Below are positions 35,542-44,640 of a stretch of 64,000 bases of DNA, one piece after another. This DNA comes from Paracentrotus lividus (Eukaryota; Echinodermata; Echinoidea; Camarodonta; Echinidae), in NCBI GenBank assembly GCA_940671915.1, contig CALNVZ010003426.1, positions 24,001,832 to 24,065,831 of the forward strand. Direction: 5' to 3'. The position numbers were made by a program, and so were the translations under genes. Within the stretch, counting starts at the first letter, position 1. Every line of letters begins with the position of its first letter. The notes under the pieces were generated by a model that saw only the letters and a list, made by a program, of their open reading frames with translations, was not told the DNA's origin and did not search any database.

Positions 35542-38500
35542 TTTGTTTGTTTTTTTTTTGGGGGGGTGGGGCCTTATACATAAAAAATATATTCTGTTAT
35601 GCACAGGGTTAGGTATTCTTTGTCCAATAAAAAAAGTCGTTCTGTTCTGAAGCCCCTCGATCTTGTGGAATGTCATCACAAACATTTTTTGTTAAATCTC
35701 CATGACCTCATGACAAACTGGCTTATCACATGTATACCCTTGATTTTTTTTGGACTCACAATTATGACAAGTAAAAATGTTTAATACTGTGTTATTAAAG
35801 GCCGATTGATCTATACTTGATTTCCCTTCATTGTTTATACAGGGTGTGAGCCACGTAAATCTACTGTGAAAGGCTGTCCCCATCAGAAACCCTGTGTGGT
35901 GGTTGCAGACAAAGCGGTTGAAACCAGAGCCAGGCAGTCCCTACCAGATCTGTTGAGCTTTAAACCCTCTGCTGTCATTCCAGGCGAAACAGGTATTATT
36001 CTTAGAGATTTTAAAATGGGACCATAAAGTCATATTCTGTGTGTCTTCATTAGATATTTGGGAGGTATTAAAAGGATTAGACAAGTAGAAGAGAATGATG
36101 AAAGTTGATTAAACTTATCAGTGATGGAGTGTTTGGGAAGGTTGAATTGTTTGCCAACTGGGCTGTCAAGCTTGGCTGTCACTGGTCTTTGTTTCACTTA
36201 CATACTGGATCCCAAAAACTGGTAGAATAATACACTCTGTGATTGGTTATATGGTATATTGAATGATTAGGATCCCATGTTAAAATGTATAGGTGTGGGT
36301 CACTTGCCGGATTCAGCTTGCGCATCATAATCGAATAGGTATGCCAGAGCTGCCAACTAGTAGGATTTTATCCTATTTTGTAGGATTTTTTTCATAAGAA
36401 TAGGACAGTGGGATTTATCTCAACAAAATAGGATTTTCTGAATTCTGACTATGTGTGTTATGTGTGCTGTATTGTACATATAATATACACTATGTTTTGA
36501 TTGTGTGTATATGTGTGTTTTTTAGTAGAACACAATCTGTCATTTTCATCAGCAGACCATCTAACTGAAACTGTAATCATGTTTGTGGCATATTTCCTGA
36601 TAGCAAAATAGCAAAGGAATTTGCATTAAAACGGACTAAGGCAATGGTGATAGCATGGACATTTGGAAAAGAAACTAAAACAGGTAATGCACATGAATGT
36701 AAACTGTAAAGTTAGTGGTTATTTTTAACACTGGTGTGCTAGATTCCATGCTAAAATTTTGCTAGTGACGTACATGTACGTGTGGCAAAAATAGGATATT
36801 TGTGTTGAAAATAGGATTTTCAGAGCATTACGTCAACTCATCGTTTGCAAGCAGACCTGAGCTTACCCTCCGAGCTCAGGTCCCATACCCCCTTATCAAA
36901 AAACCTCGTTTGAAACTATTTCCAAGCACTATCGACCCTGCATGGCCAGATAATCCCTGTTATCAAACTTTACAACTCCACAGGCCAGCTTGAGCGTTGA
37001 GCCAGGGGTAAATGATAAACAACAGCTGTGGTGTTACGTAATAGTAGTAGGGATGGCCACACAAAAGCAAAAAGCCACTAGAACGGTTTCCACTTCACTG
37101 TATGGATGTAGTCACCCATGCATTTACAATGCAAACAATAACCCATGCAATGCCTACTCAATAATACACAGGCAGAGAAAAAGCAAAATTTTCAATAAAA
37201 AACACCTTTCGAAATTGTCTTTAGGCCAGGGGTAAATATCAATCACTTTTATTCCTTATTGGTCAGTTTCTTCCTTGGAAAATACCTCAGCAGGTAATCA
37301 ACTTCTGCTGTTGAAAAAATTGATATGAAAAAAACTACAGCATGTTCAAAGTGATGCTTTTGTGTGATGTGTGTTATGACTGGAATTTCTCATGATTGGA
37401 ATAGATTCAGATAAGGAGAAGTAGATATCTATAAAATTTAACTATTTTTGAACAAAAATGTATTGGGGTGAAAAACAAAGAACAATGTTTACCACTGGCC
37501 ATTTCAGTTTTAAAATTACTCTACCCTCTCCAACACTTAGCTCTGAGCCACACCACCATGAAATAGCCTATTGTCTAGGGTGTTCCTATTGAAACATGCC
37601 CTATGGAGTACTTTTCCACGGTGGTCACATTGGATCACATACGAAACATACATGTCAAACCATCAGTTTTGTACTGCCATAACTTTTTGTATAATCTACT
37701 CATACGCATCAGTTGTGTTACTATAATCTCATTTCATGTTGATACACACATAGAAAATGTTTGGTATGATTTGGTTTAATAAATCAAAGACAAAAGGACC
37801 ATAAACTGGAGCTTTTATTGCATTTTCTGGCTTTGTCTGAGACTTGTAAAAGTGTTCTAGCAGCTCATTGGTAATCTGAGACACTCTTTGGGTCATATCT
37901 TTGAAATGGAACATCCAATTGTGATAAATAAAGTACCAAAATGTTTCTTTTAAAATGCTCTATCAAATAAGCCTAGCAAAAACAACTTAAAAATAACTTA
38001 AAATTTTAGTGGACATCCCTAATAGTAGCTCTGCCTATGAGTAGGCCCTTCAAAATAAAATGATTGTATTTGATATATTTCAAGTTTTCACAGGCATATT
38101 ATATTTAGAAATCCAATGTTAACCTGTTGGAGACGAGCTGATTTGGCTATGACACACATTTCCCATAGACCTCAGCCCGAATATATTCGGGCTCAGTCCC
38201 CAACGGGTTAATTCATTTTCAATTTCGGACGAAGAAAATTGACCCCGAATTAAGGAAAGTAAGAAAATAAAAATGACGGCAAGCCCTCGCCCTCGCCTGT
38301 CAGTCAGTCTCCTTGGCGCGACCAGTAACGTAACTTGCCCACTAGCCCGGCGCATATCAGATAGGCTAGACCGAGGTCAGAAAACACATGTTAAGATAAG
38401 CAGATTAGCTGTGCTTGGAGAAGAGAATTCTAACAGAGGGGTATAAGCCTCTCAAACGGATAGATTCGTCATGGAAAGTAGTGGGATTTTTGGGTGGGTT

Positions 38501-41500
38501 TTTCTACAAGTTGTGATAATTGGTGATCATATCATATCAGAAATCATTTACCTGTTCTTTATTTTTTGGATCAAAAACTTCAGTCAGTACTGTGTACGCC
38601 ATATATTATGCTTCCATATATCTTTGCGATTTTGCTACAAGACGGGGAATGCGCAAAAGTATATTTTCGCGAATTTACTGTATAGGCATTCATGCTCTAC
38701 TGCCATGGCCGTGTGTCCAGGTCGGTCCATACAAGTAAGAGAATGACGGGTACCGGAATGATTACATGTACTTTCCATTTCTGTAATACCTTCATGCAGC
38801 CATGTTTCTATTATCACAATTACATCAATCCTTCTCTCAGATACTAGCAAGATTTCCTTTATGTCTTAGACTCTGAATAGTTAATTGGAAGATTTTATTT
38901 AAAGCCCTTATGATGGATACCGGCGCATTATAAATGTTTACATTATTATTATTATTAATATTGCAGAAATGACTAATGGTGTCTACCTCACATCTGTTAT
39001 TGTGTTCACTCTCGACGTTTGAGTTAACAAGACAATTTACCGTTTTGTGCTTACTTTTGGGGTGTTTGGAAGTGATGCATCCGAAAATATTGCTATATGA
39101 ATTTGTAGCTTGTCTAATAATTAATATGATATTTTTTTAATTTTTTTTTCAAAGGAGTTTTTGCCAAGCAAGAGATCCAGGCAAACACCCGATTTGGTCC
39201 AGTTGTTGGGAAACTTGCTGACATCAATTCATCAACGGATCTGGATGCTATTGGACAAAGGGCATGGAGAGTAAGTCTTTTTTTTTTTTGTTCTTGTCTT
39301 TTGTTGTTGAATTTGATAATTACATTTGCCGAGGAATGGTGGATTTAAATCACGATTTTGTTGCTGTGACCTTCATTTTCATTTGAATAAGTATATTCGT
39401 TACATGAAACCGCTAGGAAAGTGTCTTAGCAAAGCTGCTATAATAACTTTGTTATTAGATTATGAATCTGAATGATCTTCACTTTTTAAAAAAAGGAAAT
39501 AATCACTTATACTAAAGATCATACTTTTGTTTCACAATAGTGTACATGTAGATAAAGAGTAAAACATGGACCAAAAACTTATATGATTTCCTTTTTATTA
39601 TTGATTTTCTGTGTTTTATTATCTATATAGATAATACTATCTTATCATGATATTTTTCTTGTTTTCTTTCCGTGTGGCAGATATTCTCAGATGGAAAACT
39701 CTGCCAGCTTTTGTTCACGAATGACGAGAGCTGTTCAAACTGGATGATGTTTATCAAAATGTCCAAGAATCACAATCTAATGGCCTTCCAAAGTGGGGCA
39801 TTTATCTACTTCACTTCAATGCAGAACATTCTGCCTGGTGAAGAGCTCATTGTCTGGTACTCTAAGGAGTATGGTCGACTTAGAGGTAAGAAATGTTGGT
39901 CGTTGTTATTGTCATTGAGTTTGATTCATGCTGAAAATGTCAAAGTGTGCATTTCAGTCCCTTAGGGTGCTATCTCACAGAATTCTCACAGAATAGAAAT
40001 TTCGTCTCCGCGACGGTTTAATAGTATTAAAGACATCTCCGAGACATCTCCTGAATTTCGAAGATGGATTTTATTTATAAATTGTTGCGGAGACGTCTCT
40101 AATACTATTTATCCGTCGCGGAGACAAAATTTCTATTCTGTCGCGGAGATGTCTCCGCGAAGTGAGATAACACCCTTACAAGATACATAGTGCAACAAGA
40201 TCATTTTTTTAACAAGACAGTTATTCTGGTCCAAATGTTTGCAAACCTATGCATTTGGTAGTTCCAGGGAAACTACCCTAGACATTTATGTTGGGGGAGG
40301 GGATTATTATCCTTTATAGAAATTTACCCCCCCCCCCCCCCCCCGAGACTGAAGTGCACCCCAGATATCTCTGGACAACTCTCACAGACACAGACAATTA
40401 TCCCCAACAATAACTCAATTACTAACCCCTCATTCAAATTCGGGGGGGGGGGGGGGGGGGGTTACATTTCCTGGGGATAATTGTGCTGGAGGGGATGTTC
40501 TAGAAAGGGGATAATTATCAAAAGACATTTAAAACCCTCAGATACAAAGTGAAAGAATTAGCATCTTTATTGATACAGTCACCATATTCTTATTCTTATT
40601 TCAAATCAGGTATTAAAGAGAAGAAGAGGAACAACCTAGAGTGTCAGAAATGCTGGCTTTGCTTCCCTGATCGTTTGCAGCTGAGACGCCATATGAAAGA
40701 GAATCACCAGTCACCTGATATGAGGCACAAGTGTGATATCTGTTCCCATATGTTTCCCTCTTCATCCAAGCTCCGTTCACACCTGTTGACCCATCTGGGA
40801 GTAAAGCCACATCGTTGTAAGATCTGCCACAAGGGATTCTCTGATCGCAGTAACCTCAGGGCTCACTCGCTCATACATACAGGTACATCTTGACTTCTCT
40901 TCAAGGCAGGAATTATTTTAGGGCGTATTTGACTAGCTATTTTTACTGCAAATTGGCATTACTGTTGCTGTTTATTTATTGCCACATACTGTACTTTGAT
41001 TAAAAAGTAATTTGTTCTAAAATGCTTTGCTTTTAATTACATTGTAGCTGTGTTTGCATAATTATAATTGCCAATTTGTATGGAGTAACACTAATTTTGA
41101 TTGTGTTTGTAAAAAATAGGGTGTACCATTTGCGACTCCAAGATCTCATAGGGCCCCCCGGGGTGCAAAATCCTGGATACGCGCCGGAAGTCACCTGCAA
41201 ATCCTGTATTGCATCTTATATGTGTTATCCTGTTTCTGTCCTAGGAGCAAAGGAATTCACTTGCCAAACCTGTAACAAGTCTTTCCGTCAGAAGGTACAT
41301 CTGACATCCCACCAGGTGACCCATACGAGGAGAAAAGACCTTCAATGTTGCATCTGCAACAAAACGTTTGGTAGAAACAGTGACCTCAGCTACCATATGA
41401 AACAGCACAGAGAAGTTAAGAAAGTAAGTCAAGCAAAGGTCCCCTCTAAACTGTAGTACTAAACCTCAAAATATGCAGCAAATATGCTGCTCAAGTAGGT

Positions 41501-44452
41501 TTATGATGCCAAAGATTTGGGGGGGGGGGGAAATGATTCATCAATATCTCAGAGTTCTCTTGAAAATACTGTAGAATTCTCAACAACAAAAATGTACACT
41601 ACACTGTATAATATGAACTCAAGACCTTGTTCAGGTCCATTTCAGCTCAGCCTTCAGCCTTGATGAAGAAAAAAAATAGTATAAACAGTGCGTATAAAAA
41701 AAACTATTTAAAGCTAAAGCCATAAATAGAGGGGCCATGTTTAAAGCTCATTTATTTTGGCGATTTTTATATGTAGCATAAAATCAAAGAAGAACGCTTC
41801 ACCTTAAGATTGATACCTTTCTTGAATCATAGATGTACATGAACCACATACTGTATAAGCCAATATTTCCGCGTACAGATATTTTCGCGATTTTTGAGCA
41901 GTTGGGGAAATTCGCGGGAGCAAAATTTCGCGATTTTGGTGATGATTTCATTACCATAAATAGCCTTGTAATGAAGTGGAAATTTTCGCGATGACTGACT
42001 CGCGAAATTCGCGAAAATAAAGTCACCGCGAAAATAACCACTTATACAGTAATCAAGCAAATTGCACATTAAGGTGACAGGTAAAATATCCACTTTTGCA
42101 AGTTTTCAGAAAATGATCCAAGACTAAGTGAATGCTTTCACTGTTGTCGCACATCATTGCACGGAAATCTATTGAATCATGTGTGGCAGCAGTTGAAAGG
42201 ATTCCCTCAATCTTGTCTCGTATTTTCAGAACTTGCAAAAACTGGATCTTGTTCCTGTCCTATTCATTTGTAATTTACTTGGTCATGTGTGACAAATACA
42301 ATGCAAGATATTGTGTACGATAGATAATCCACTATTTATATCATACTGTTTGAATAACATCTCAGAATTGAAATTCCAATACAAAACAGGTCTCAAGATT
42401 GGCTTAAACAACATGTACAGATCGACCTCGCTTGTCTGACCATGTTACATATATGTTGGGACCAAGGGGGTGATTCACTAACCGCTAAAATCGATCCCAA
42501 TTGGGATAAATCGATTTTAGGATCAATTGCTGTGTTGTAGTTCCATAGGCCCGTAATTGGGATTAATCTTAAATATTAGTGAATCACCCCCCAGTACTCA
42601 TGGGTTTAAGTCATATGGCTTGTTATGAAAGTAATGCATACCATGATACTGTGACACCATGTGGCATCAACATTTATAGGGGGAGGATTTAATAGCCTTG
42701 AGGCGGGAATTTATGGGATGGATGATTGTAAATGATCATAATGTCTTTCCAAGTATAAGGAGATAAAAATAACATGAATTGCAAGAGAAAATTGAGGCTT
42801 TTATGTGAATTTTTGCATTGGCTCCAATGAGTGCAAAACAGAAAAGCTTTGGTCAGCTAGTTATGTCTCTTTTTTGTGCAATATTTTGATTTTATGGTAC
42901 TATCTACCTGTTCATTATTGATATTGTAAAAAGAAAATTACCTTTCTGTATTGCCCTTTTGTAGGTTAGTTGTCCTGTATGTGACAGACGATTTTACAAG
43001 GACTCTCAGCTAATGAGGCATATGAAGATTCACAGCGGCCAGAGGGACCACCAATGTCATCTCTGCGGCAAAGGCTTTATCACCAAATACCATCTCAGCA
43101 GGCACCTCAAGTCTTGTGAGCGGTATGAGCGGTTTCGACGAAAGCCGTGGCATGGAAGCAACTGCTTGGAAAACATAGGTGGAGTGGTTAGCGGTACAAG
43201 TGATGAAAGACATATTAATCGACCTATGGCGCCAAAAGCAGATGCTGAACAACAAGGGTATATGTTATCAAGAAGAAGACCCAAAAGAAGGGAAAATCAG
43301 GAGTCAAGTGTTTTGAGAAGCTCTCGAGGAAGACCAATCAGGCCTAAACCTGTTCCTGAATATATGGCTCAATTTGTGAATCCACTCTCCAGAGCCAAGG
43401 GCAACACAAAGAGGAAACAGATACCAAGAAAAGTCTGTAAGAACTCTCATGGTCTCCCCAAATCTGACGCCATGGCCGCTCACACGATATCATTGACATT
43501 ATATGAAGTACAGAGTGGTAGTGCACAAGAGATTGGGCAAGCTATAAGCCGACCCTCATCGAGTTTGTCACAGTTGGTACATACTAGCATGCCAGAGGGC
43601 TCCAAGGAGACTATGACAGCTGATCATTGTGCATCTATATCTGTCTATGGTATCGAAGGCGATGAAACAGAAGGAAATACTAATTCATGTACTGATGAGC
43701 AGCAGTCATGCAGTACTCTGTCTCAGCTTGCCATAGCTGTTCCACAGGAGTCACCTACAGTTCTTGACTGTGACACCTTTGTTTCATCGTCAAACGTGAA
43801 CCAGTCCCATCTGCAAGCATCATATTCTTACAGCTCCCGTGATCCTCAAGGTGATGATGAAATGACTGCACCTTTGTTTGATCTTGGTGAAGGTCCTTCA
43901 ATGTCTTCTGCTGCCCAGTCAATATCTGCTTATAACCCTCAATCCTTCTCATTGGAAGATGATGATAACCATTCAAATGCCTTTGCAGTGTCTCAGGAAC
44001 ATTGCAGTCCTGCACGCTCCTTATTTATGACAGATGCCACAATGTCAGATCCTGTAGCAAGCAGCTCATCGCAGAATGTGGCCCACCAGACACATGTGGA
44101 CTCTTTAGCTGAGGACAACAGTCACTCTGATGCCTTCTCAAGATCCCAGGGGCACTGTACTTCAGCCCAATCTCTGTTCATGACCGACTCCATGGCAAGT
44201 ACGTCCACCCAGAGCTTGGGTCATCGGGCACATGGAAACTCCCTTCCTGAAGATTCACTATTTTCCATTGATCCTGCTGATGAATCTGGGACATCGCTTA
44301 CCCAGCACACTGGAGACTCAATGGTTGATATCAGTGTTGATCTGAGAGCCATTGAGAGGGTACTAGACTCGGATGATGATAATGATGATGTTGAAGAACA
44401 GTGCACGGATGAAAGAAGAGGAGATTCTCCATCAGAGAACATAGAGGAATGA
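29712..44452 (+). CDS. PRDM4: PRDM4-like PR-domain zinc-finger protein (ten exons)
   Basis: Exons 29734-30006, 31212-31353, 32885-33044, 34261-35135, 35843-35992, 39155-39270, 39681-39885, 40610-40882, 41245-41423 and 42965-44452 join to 3,861 bp, 1,287 codons including stop, with consistent phases at all nine joins. Order: Gln/Ser/Pro-rich region (1-483), knuckle (484-501), PR/SET domain (about 520-640), seven zinc fingers (about 652-845), Ser-rich region with an internal repeat, acidic tail. PRDM4 identity rests on the PR domain joined to a knuckle, six consecutive fingers whose linkers and core residues follow vertebrate PRDM4, and a terminal finger reading TKYHLSRHLKSC as in that family. 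It is longer than human PRDM4 (about 800 residues), mainly through the N- and C-terminal regions. Predicted nuclear, DNA-binding transcription regulator. The start is uncertain: an upstream coding exon is possible. Confidence 0.88.
29734..30006 (+). CDS. PRDM4: PRDM4-like exon 1 (first visible coding exon)
   Basis: The acceptor 'tgtatttttag' ends at 29711, so the exon itself starts at 29712. The ATG at 29734 (MNDTLATINVQQL) was chosen as the first in-frame Met. The frame is open back to the acceptor, so translation could begin in an earlier exon. A three-codon upstream frame (ATG AAA TAA) lies at 29723. Donor 'cag|gtatta' after 30006, phase 0. Confidence 0.7.
30420..31085. mobile_element. Foldback with 'cattcgtccgaaaatgaaat' tandem arms
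   Basis: The left arm (30440-30620) has about five units of 'ttcattcgtccgaaaatgaaataggg', some degenerate. The right arm (about 31000-31075) is the inverted version ('tatttcattttcggacgaatgaaccctatttcatt'). About 380 bp of unrelated sequence lies between. Same architecture as 14690-15145. Sits in PRDM4-like intron 1. Confidence 0.7.
31212..31353 (+). CDS. PRDM4: PRDM4-like exon 2
   Basis: Acceptor 'ccctttctctag', donor 'atag|gtaggt'. Enters phase 0, leaves phase 1. Encodes a Thr/Gln/Val-rich segment (SGPTTEPIVLVPSTG...) of the predicted disordered N-terminal region; no domain. Confidence 0.75.
32051..32671. mobile_element. Foldback element, 'ttaaaggaggagtccgggctg' ends
   Basis: Both ends are inverted copies ('cagcccggaggagtcctttaa' at the right). 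Inner matches include 'gaaaatttcatcaaaatcgg' / 'ccgattttgatgaaattttc' and 'caaatgagcaaaatggtgatgtcacagtccccctacttctt' against sequence at 32460-32500. Intron 2 of the PRDM4-like gene. The ends resemble those of the element at 49002-49745. Confidence 0.85.
32885..33044 (+). CDS. PRDM4: PRDM4-like exon 3
   Basis: Acceptor 'catctttttctag', donor 'agag|gtacaa'. Enters phase 1, leaves phase 2. Encodes SNWVLVPTSLSNLPAP... and a Pro/Ser/Gln-rich run; no domain. Confidence 0.75.
33147..34065. mobile_element. Composite foldback with 'cccacgagtcctcgg' arrays and a nested palindrome
   Basis: The outer arms pair: 'agtaagttccacctaaagaaccccatcaaatc' with 'gatttgatggggttctttagggggaacttact', and 'ttgaaaccaagcatgggatata' with 'tatatcccatgcttgatttcaa'. 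Inside, 33510-33605 is a 'cccacgagtcctcgg' array and 33640-33815 its inverse. A further palindrome ('gtcacaagtctaagttcttggacaac' / 'gttgtccaagaaattagacttgtgac') sits at about 33815-33945. All in PRDM4-like intron 3. Confidence 0.8.
34261..35135 (+). CDS. PRDM4: PRDM4-like exon 4 (large Gln/Ser/Pro-rich exon)
   Basis: Acceptor 'cgttttccccccag', donor 'ttcat|gtgagt'. Enters phase 2, leaves phase 1, 875 bp. Encodes about 291 residues of low-complexity sequence rich in Gln, Ser, Thr and Pro, the kind seen in activation or scaffold regions. It contains three tandem 48-bp repeats (34520-34663) and ends in a basic stretch before the knuckle. Confidence 0.85.
34520..34663 (+). repeat. Three tandem 48-bp coding repeats
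   Basis: Three in-frame copies of a 16-codon unit reading VIVPNQSGSTQLQGHP (first copy with S, third with K/T and Q changes). The first two are nearly identical at DNA level, so this is a young expansion likely to vary in copy number. Confidence 0.95.
35491..35567. repeat. Poly-T tract ending in G7
   Basis: About 50 consecutive T, then a gttt-repeat, another T run and seven G in PRDM4-like intron 4. It could be a retrotransposed poly-A tail in reverse orientation or a simple repeat. Confidence 0.9.
35843..35992 (+). CDS. PRDM4: PRDM4-like exon 5: zinc knuckle and start of PR region
   Basis: Acceptor 'ttgtttatacag', donor 'acag|gtatta'; phase 1 both sides. Begins W-C-E-P-R and contains CPHQKPC followed by ETRARQSLPDLLSF, corresponding to the knuckle and the conserved 'ESRARLSLP' strand before the PR domain in PRDM4. 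The second knuckle cysteine expected three residues after the first is Arg here, so metal binding may be altered. Confidence 0.85.
36526..36683 (+). pseudogene. hAT-transposase-like exon relic in PRDM4 intron 5
   Basis: 'VEHNLSFSSADHL' is followed, after a one-base frame change, by 'IFPDSKIAKEFALKRTKAM' and 'GKETKT'. This is the 'EHN-pFs-aDHL ... MFPDSKIAkkf--gRTK' pattern of hAT/ZBED-type transposase-derived proteins. It starts after 'ttttttag' and ends at 'acag|gtaatg', so it looks like a spliced exon. The frame change and lack of neighbours make it a relic. Confidence 0.6.
38119..38212. mobile_element. 94-bp MITE, 'ttaacctgttggagac' ends
   Basis: Left 'ttaacctgttggagac', right 'gtccccaacgggttaa', with an inner palindrome 'gcccgaatatattcgggc'. 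In the intron before exon 6 of the PRDM4-like gene. Confidence 0.75.
39155..39270 (+). CDS. PRDM4: PRDM4-like exon 6: PR domain, first part
   Basis: Acceptor 'tttttttttcaaag', donor 'aga|gtaagt'; enters phase 1, leaves phase 0. Encodes GVFAKQEIQANTRFGPVVGK, the 'I--gt-FGP--G' core strands of the PR/SET fold, and ends at a Trp-Arg matching the 'h-WKI' position of PRDM4. Confidence 0.85.
39681..39885 (+). CDS. PRDM4: PRDM4-like exon 7: PR domain, second part
   Basis: Acceptor 'tccgtgtggcag', donor 'tagag|gtaaga'; enters phase 0, leaves phase 1. Holds the hallmark PR motifs CSNWMMFIK (Trp at residue 593), NLMAF, and LPGEELIVWYSKEYG. The canonical SET H-motif for catalysis is not evident, as in most PRDM proteins, so methyltransferase activity cannot be assumed. 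Confidence 0.9.
39965..40175. mobile_element. MITE with TTA target duplication
   Basis: Ends 'gggtgctatctcac' / 'gtgagataacaccc' flanked by TTA on both sides; the interior repeats 'gtctccgcgac' in both orientations. Only 80 bp downstream of a PR-domain exon. Relatives near 4035-4115 and 11341-11926. Confidence 0.85.
40325..40465. mobile_element. Small palindromic element between C20 and G20 runs
   Basis: A run of about 20 C and a run of about 20 G, each facing 'gagactgaag' or 'ttcaaattcgg' sequence, with flanking 'aattatcccc' / 'ggggataatt' in inverted order. The homopolymer ends recall the element at 3003-3663. Confidence 0.5.
40610..40882 (+). CDS. PRDM4: PRDM4-like exon 8: zinc fingers 1-3
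   Basis: Acceptor 'atttcaaatcag', donor 'acag|gtacat'; phase 1 both sides. Encodes three C2H2 fingers: CQKC...H-x4-H, CDIC...H-x3-H and CKIC...H-x3-H. The GVKPHRC linker and KGFSDRSNLRAH finger closely follow vertebrate PRDM4. In vertebrates the first finger position is degenerate; here all four ligands are present. Confidence 0.9.
41245..41423 (+). CDS. PRDM4: PRDM4-like exon 9: zinc fingers 4-5
   Basis: Acceptor 'tttctgtcctag', donor 'aaa|gtaagt'; enters phase 1, leaves phase 0. Two C2H2 fingers: CQTCNKSFRQKVHL...H-x3-H and CCICNKTFGRNSDL...H-x3-H. Confidence 0.9.
41849..42051. mobile_element. MITE, 'tactgtataag' ends, 'ttcgcg'-rich interior
   Basis: Ends 'tactgtataag' / 'cttatacagta'; the interior repeats 'attttcgcgat' and 'cgcgaaaat' in opposite orientations. 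203 bp in the last PRDM4-like intron. A fragment ('attttcgcgaatttactgtata') lies near 38660. Confidence 0.8.
42072..42261. mobile_element. MITE, 'aggtgacagg' ends
   Basis: 'aggtgacaggtaaaatatccacttttgcaagttttcag' pairs imperfectly with 'ctgaaaatacgagaca..' and 'aacttgcaaaaactggatcttgttcctgtcct' at the right. 190 bp, non-coding. Confidence 0.65.
42465..42592. mobile_element. 128-bp MITE, 'gggggtgattcactaa' ends
   Basis: Left 'gggggtgattcactaa', right 'ttagtgaatcacccccc', with an inner 'atcgatcccaattggga' palindromic part. In the last PRDM4-like intron. Confidence 0.8.
42965..44452 (+). CDS. PRDM4: PRDM4-like exon 10: zinc fingers 6-7, Ser-rich and acidic tail
   Basis: Acceptor 'gcccttttgtag', phase 0, stop TGA at 44450-44452. 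Finger 6 is C2H2 (CPVCDRRFYKDSQLMRH). Finger 7 ends H-x3-C (YHLSRHLKSC), a C2HC form shared with vertebrate PRDM4. A basic stretch follows (RRRPKRR, RPIRPKP), then about 350 Ser/Thr/Gln-rich residues with a duplicated segment, ending in an acidic run (DSDDDNDD). The last 320 bp recur in degraded form at 53470-53805. Confidence 0.92.
   Translation, partial: VSCPVCDRRFYKDSQLMRHMKIHSGQRDHQCHLCGKGFITKYHLSRHLKSCERYERFRRKPWHGSNCLENIGGVVSGTSDERHINRPMAPKADAEQQGYMLSRRRPKRRENQESSVLRSSRGRPIRPKPVPEYMAQFVNPLSRAKGNTKRKQIPRKVCKNSHGLPKSDAMAAHTISLTLYEVQSGSAQEIGQAISRPSSSLSQLVHTSMPEGSKETMTADHCASISVYGIEGDETEGNTNSCTDEQQSCSTLSQLAIAVPQESPTVLDCDTFVSSSNVNQSHLQASYSYSSRDPQGDDEMTAPLFDLGEGPSMSSAAQSISAYNPQSFSLEDDDNHSNAFAVSQEHCSPARSLFMTDATMSDPVASSSSQNVAHQTHVDSLAEDNSHSDAFSRSQGHCTSAQSLFMTDSMASTSTQSLGHRAHGNSLPEDSLFSIDPADESGTSLTQHTGDSMVDISVDLRAIERVLDSDDDNDDVEEQCTDERRGDSPSENIEE
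43950..44250 (+). repeat. Internal ~55-residue duplication in the PRDM4-like tail
   Basis: 'DNHSNAFAVSQEHCSPARSL' followed by FMTD is echoed about 55 residues later by 'DNSHSDAFSRSQGHCTSAQS' and LFMTD. The flanking 'QNVAHQTHVDSL' and 'QSLGHRAHGNSL' also correspond. Divergence shows the duplication is old and coding. Confidence 0.85.
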
Positions 44453-44640
44453 ATCACAGTATAGAATAAGAGCATAAAGTTGATTCCCCCTTTAATGAGG
44501 TTTTTGGGACAAAACAAATTACTTGGTTATAACACGATCTCATACTGAATTATTCTTCTTCTGTTATAATCTTCTGCATCCCTCGAAGATAAAGATATAG
44601 ACATTCTTTGAATTCTGTGTGCACTATATTGGTGTAGCCT
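44453..44640 (+). other. PRDM4: Proximal 3' UTR of the PRDM4-like gene
   Basis: Short non-coding stretch between the stop codon and the Penelope-like fragment. The nearest AATAAA (44848-44853, in 'ctacaataaagaag') lies inside the mobile-element sequence, so the transcript may end within it. Confidence 0.4.
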
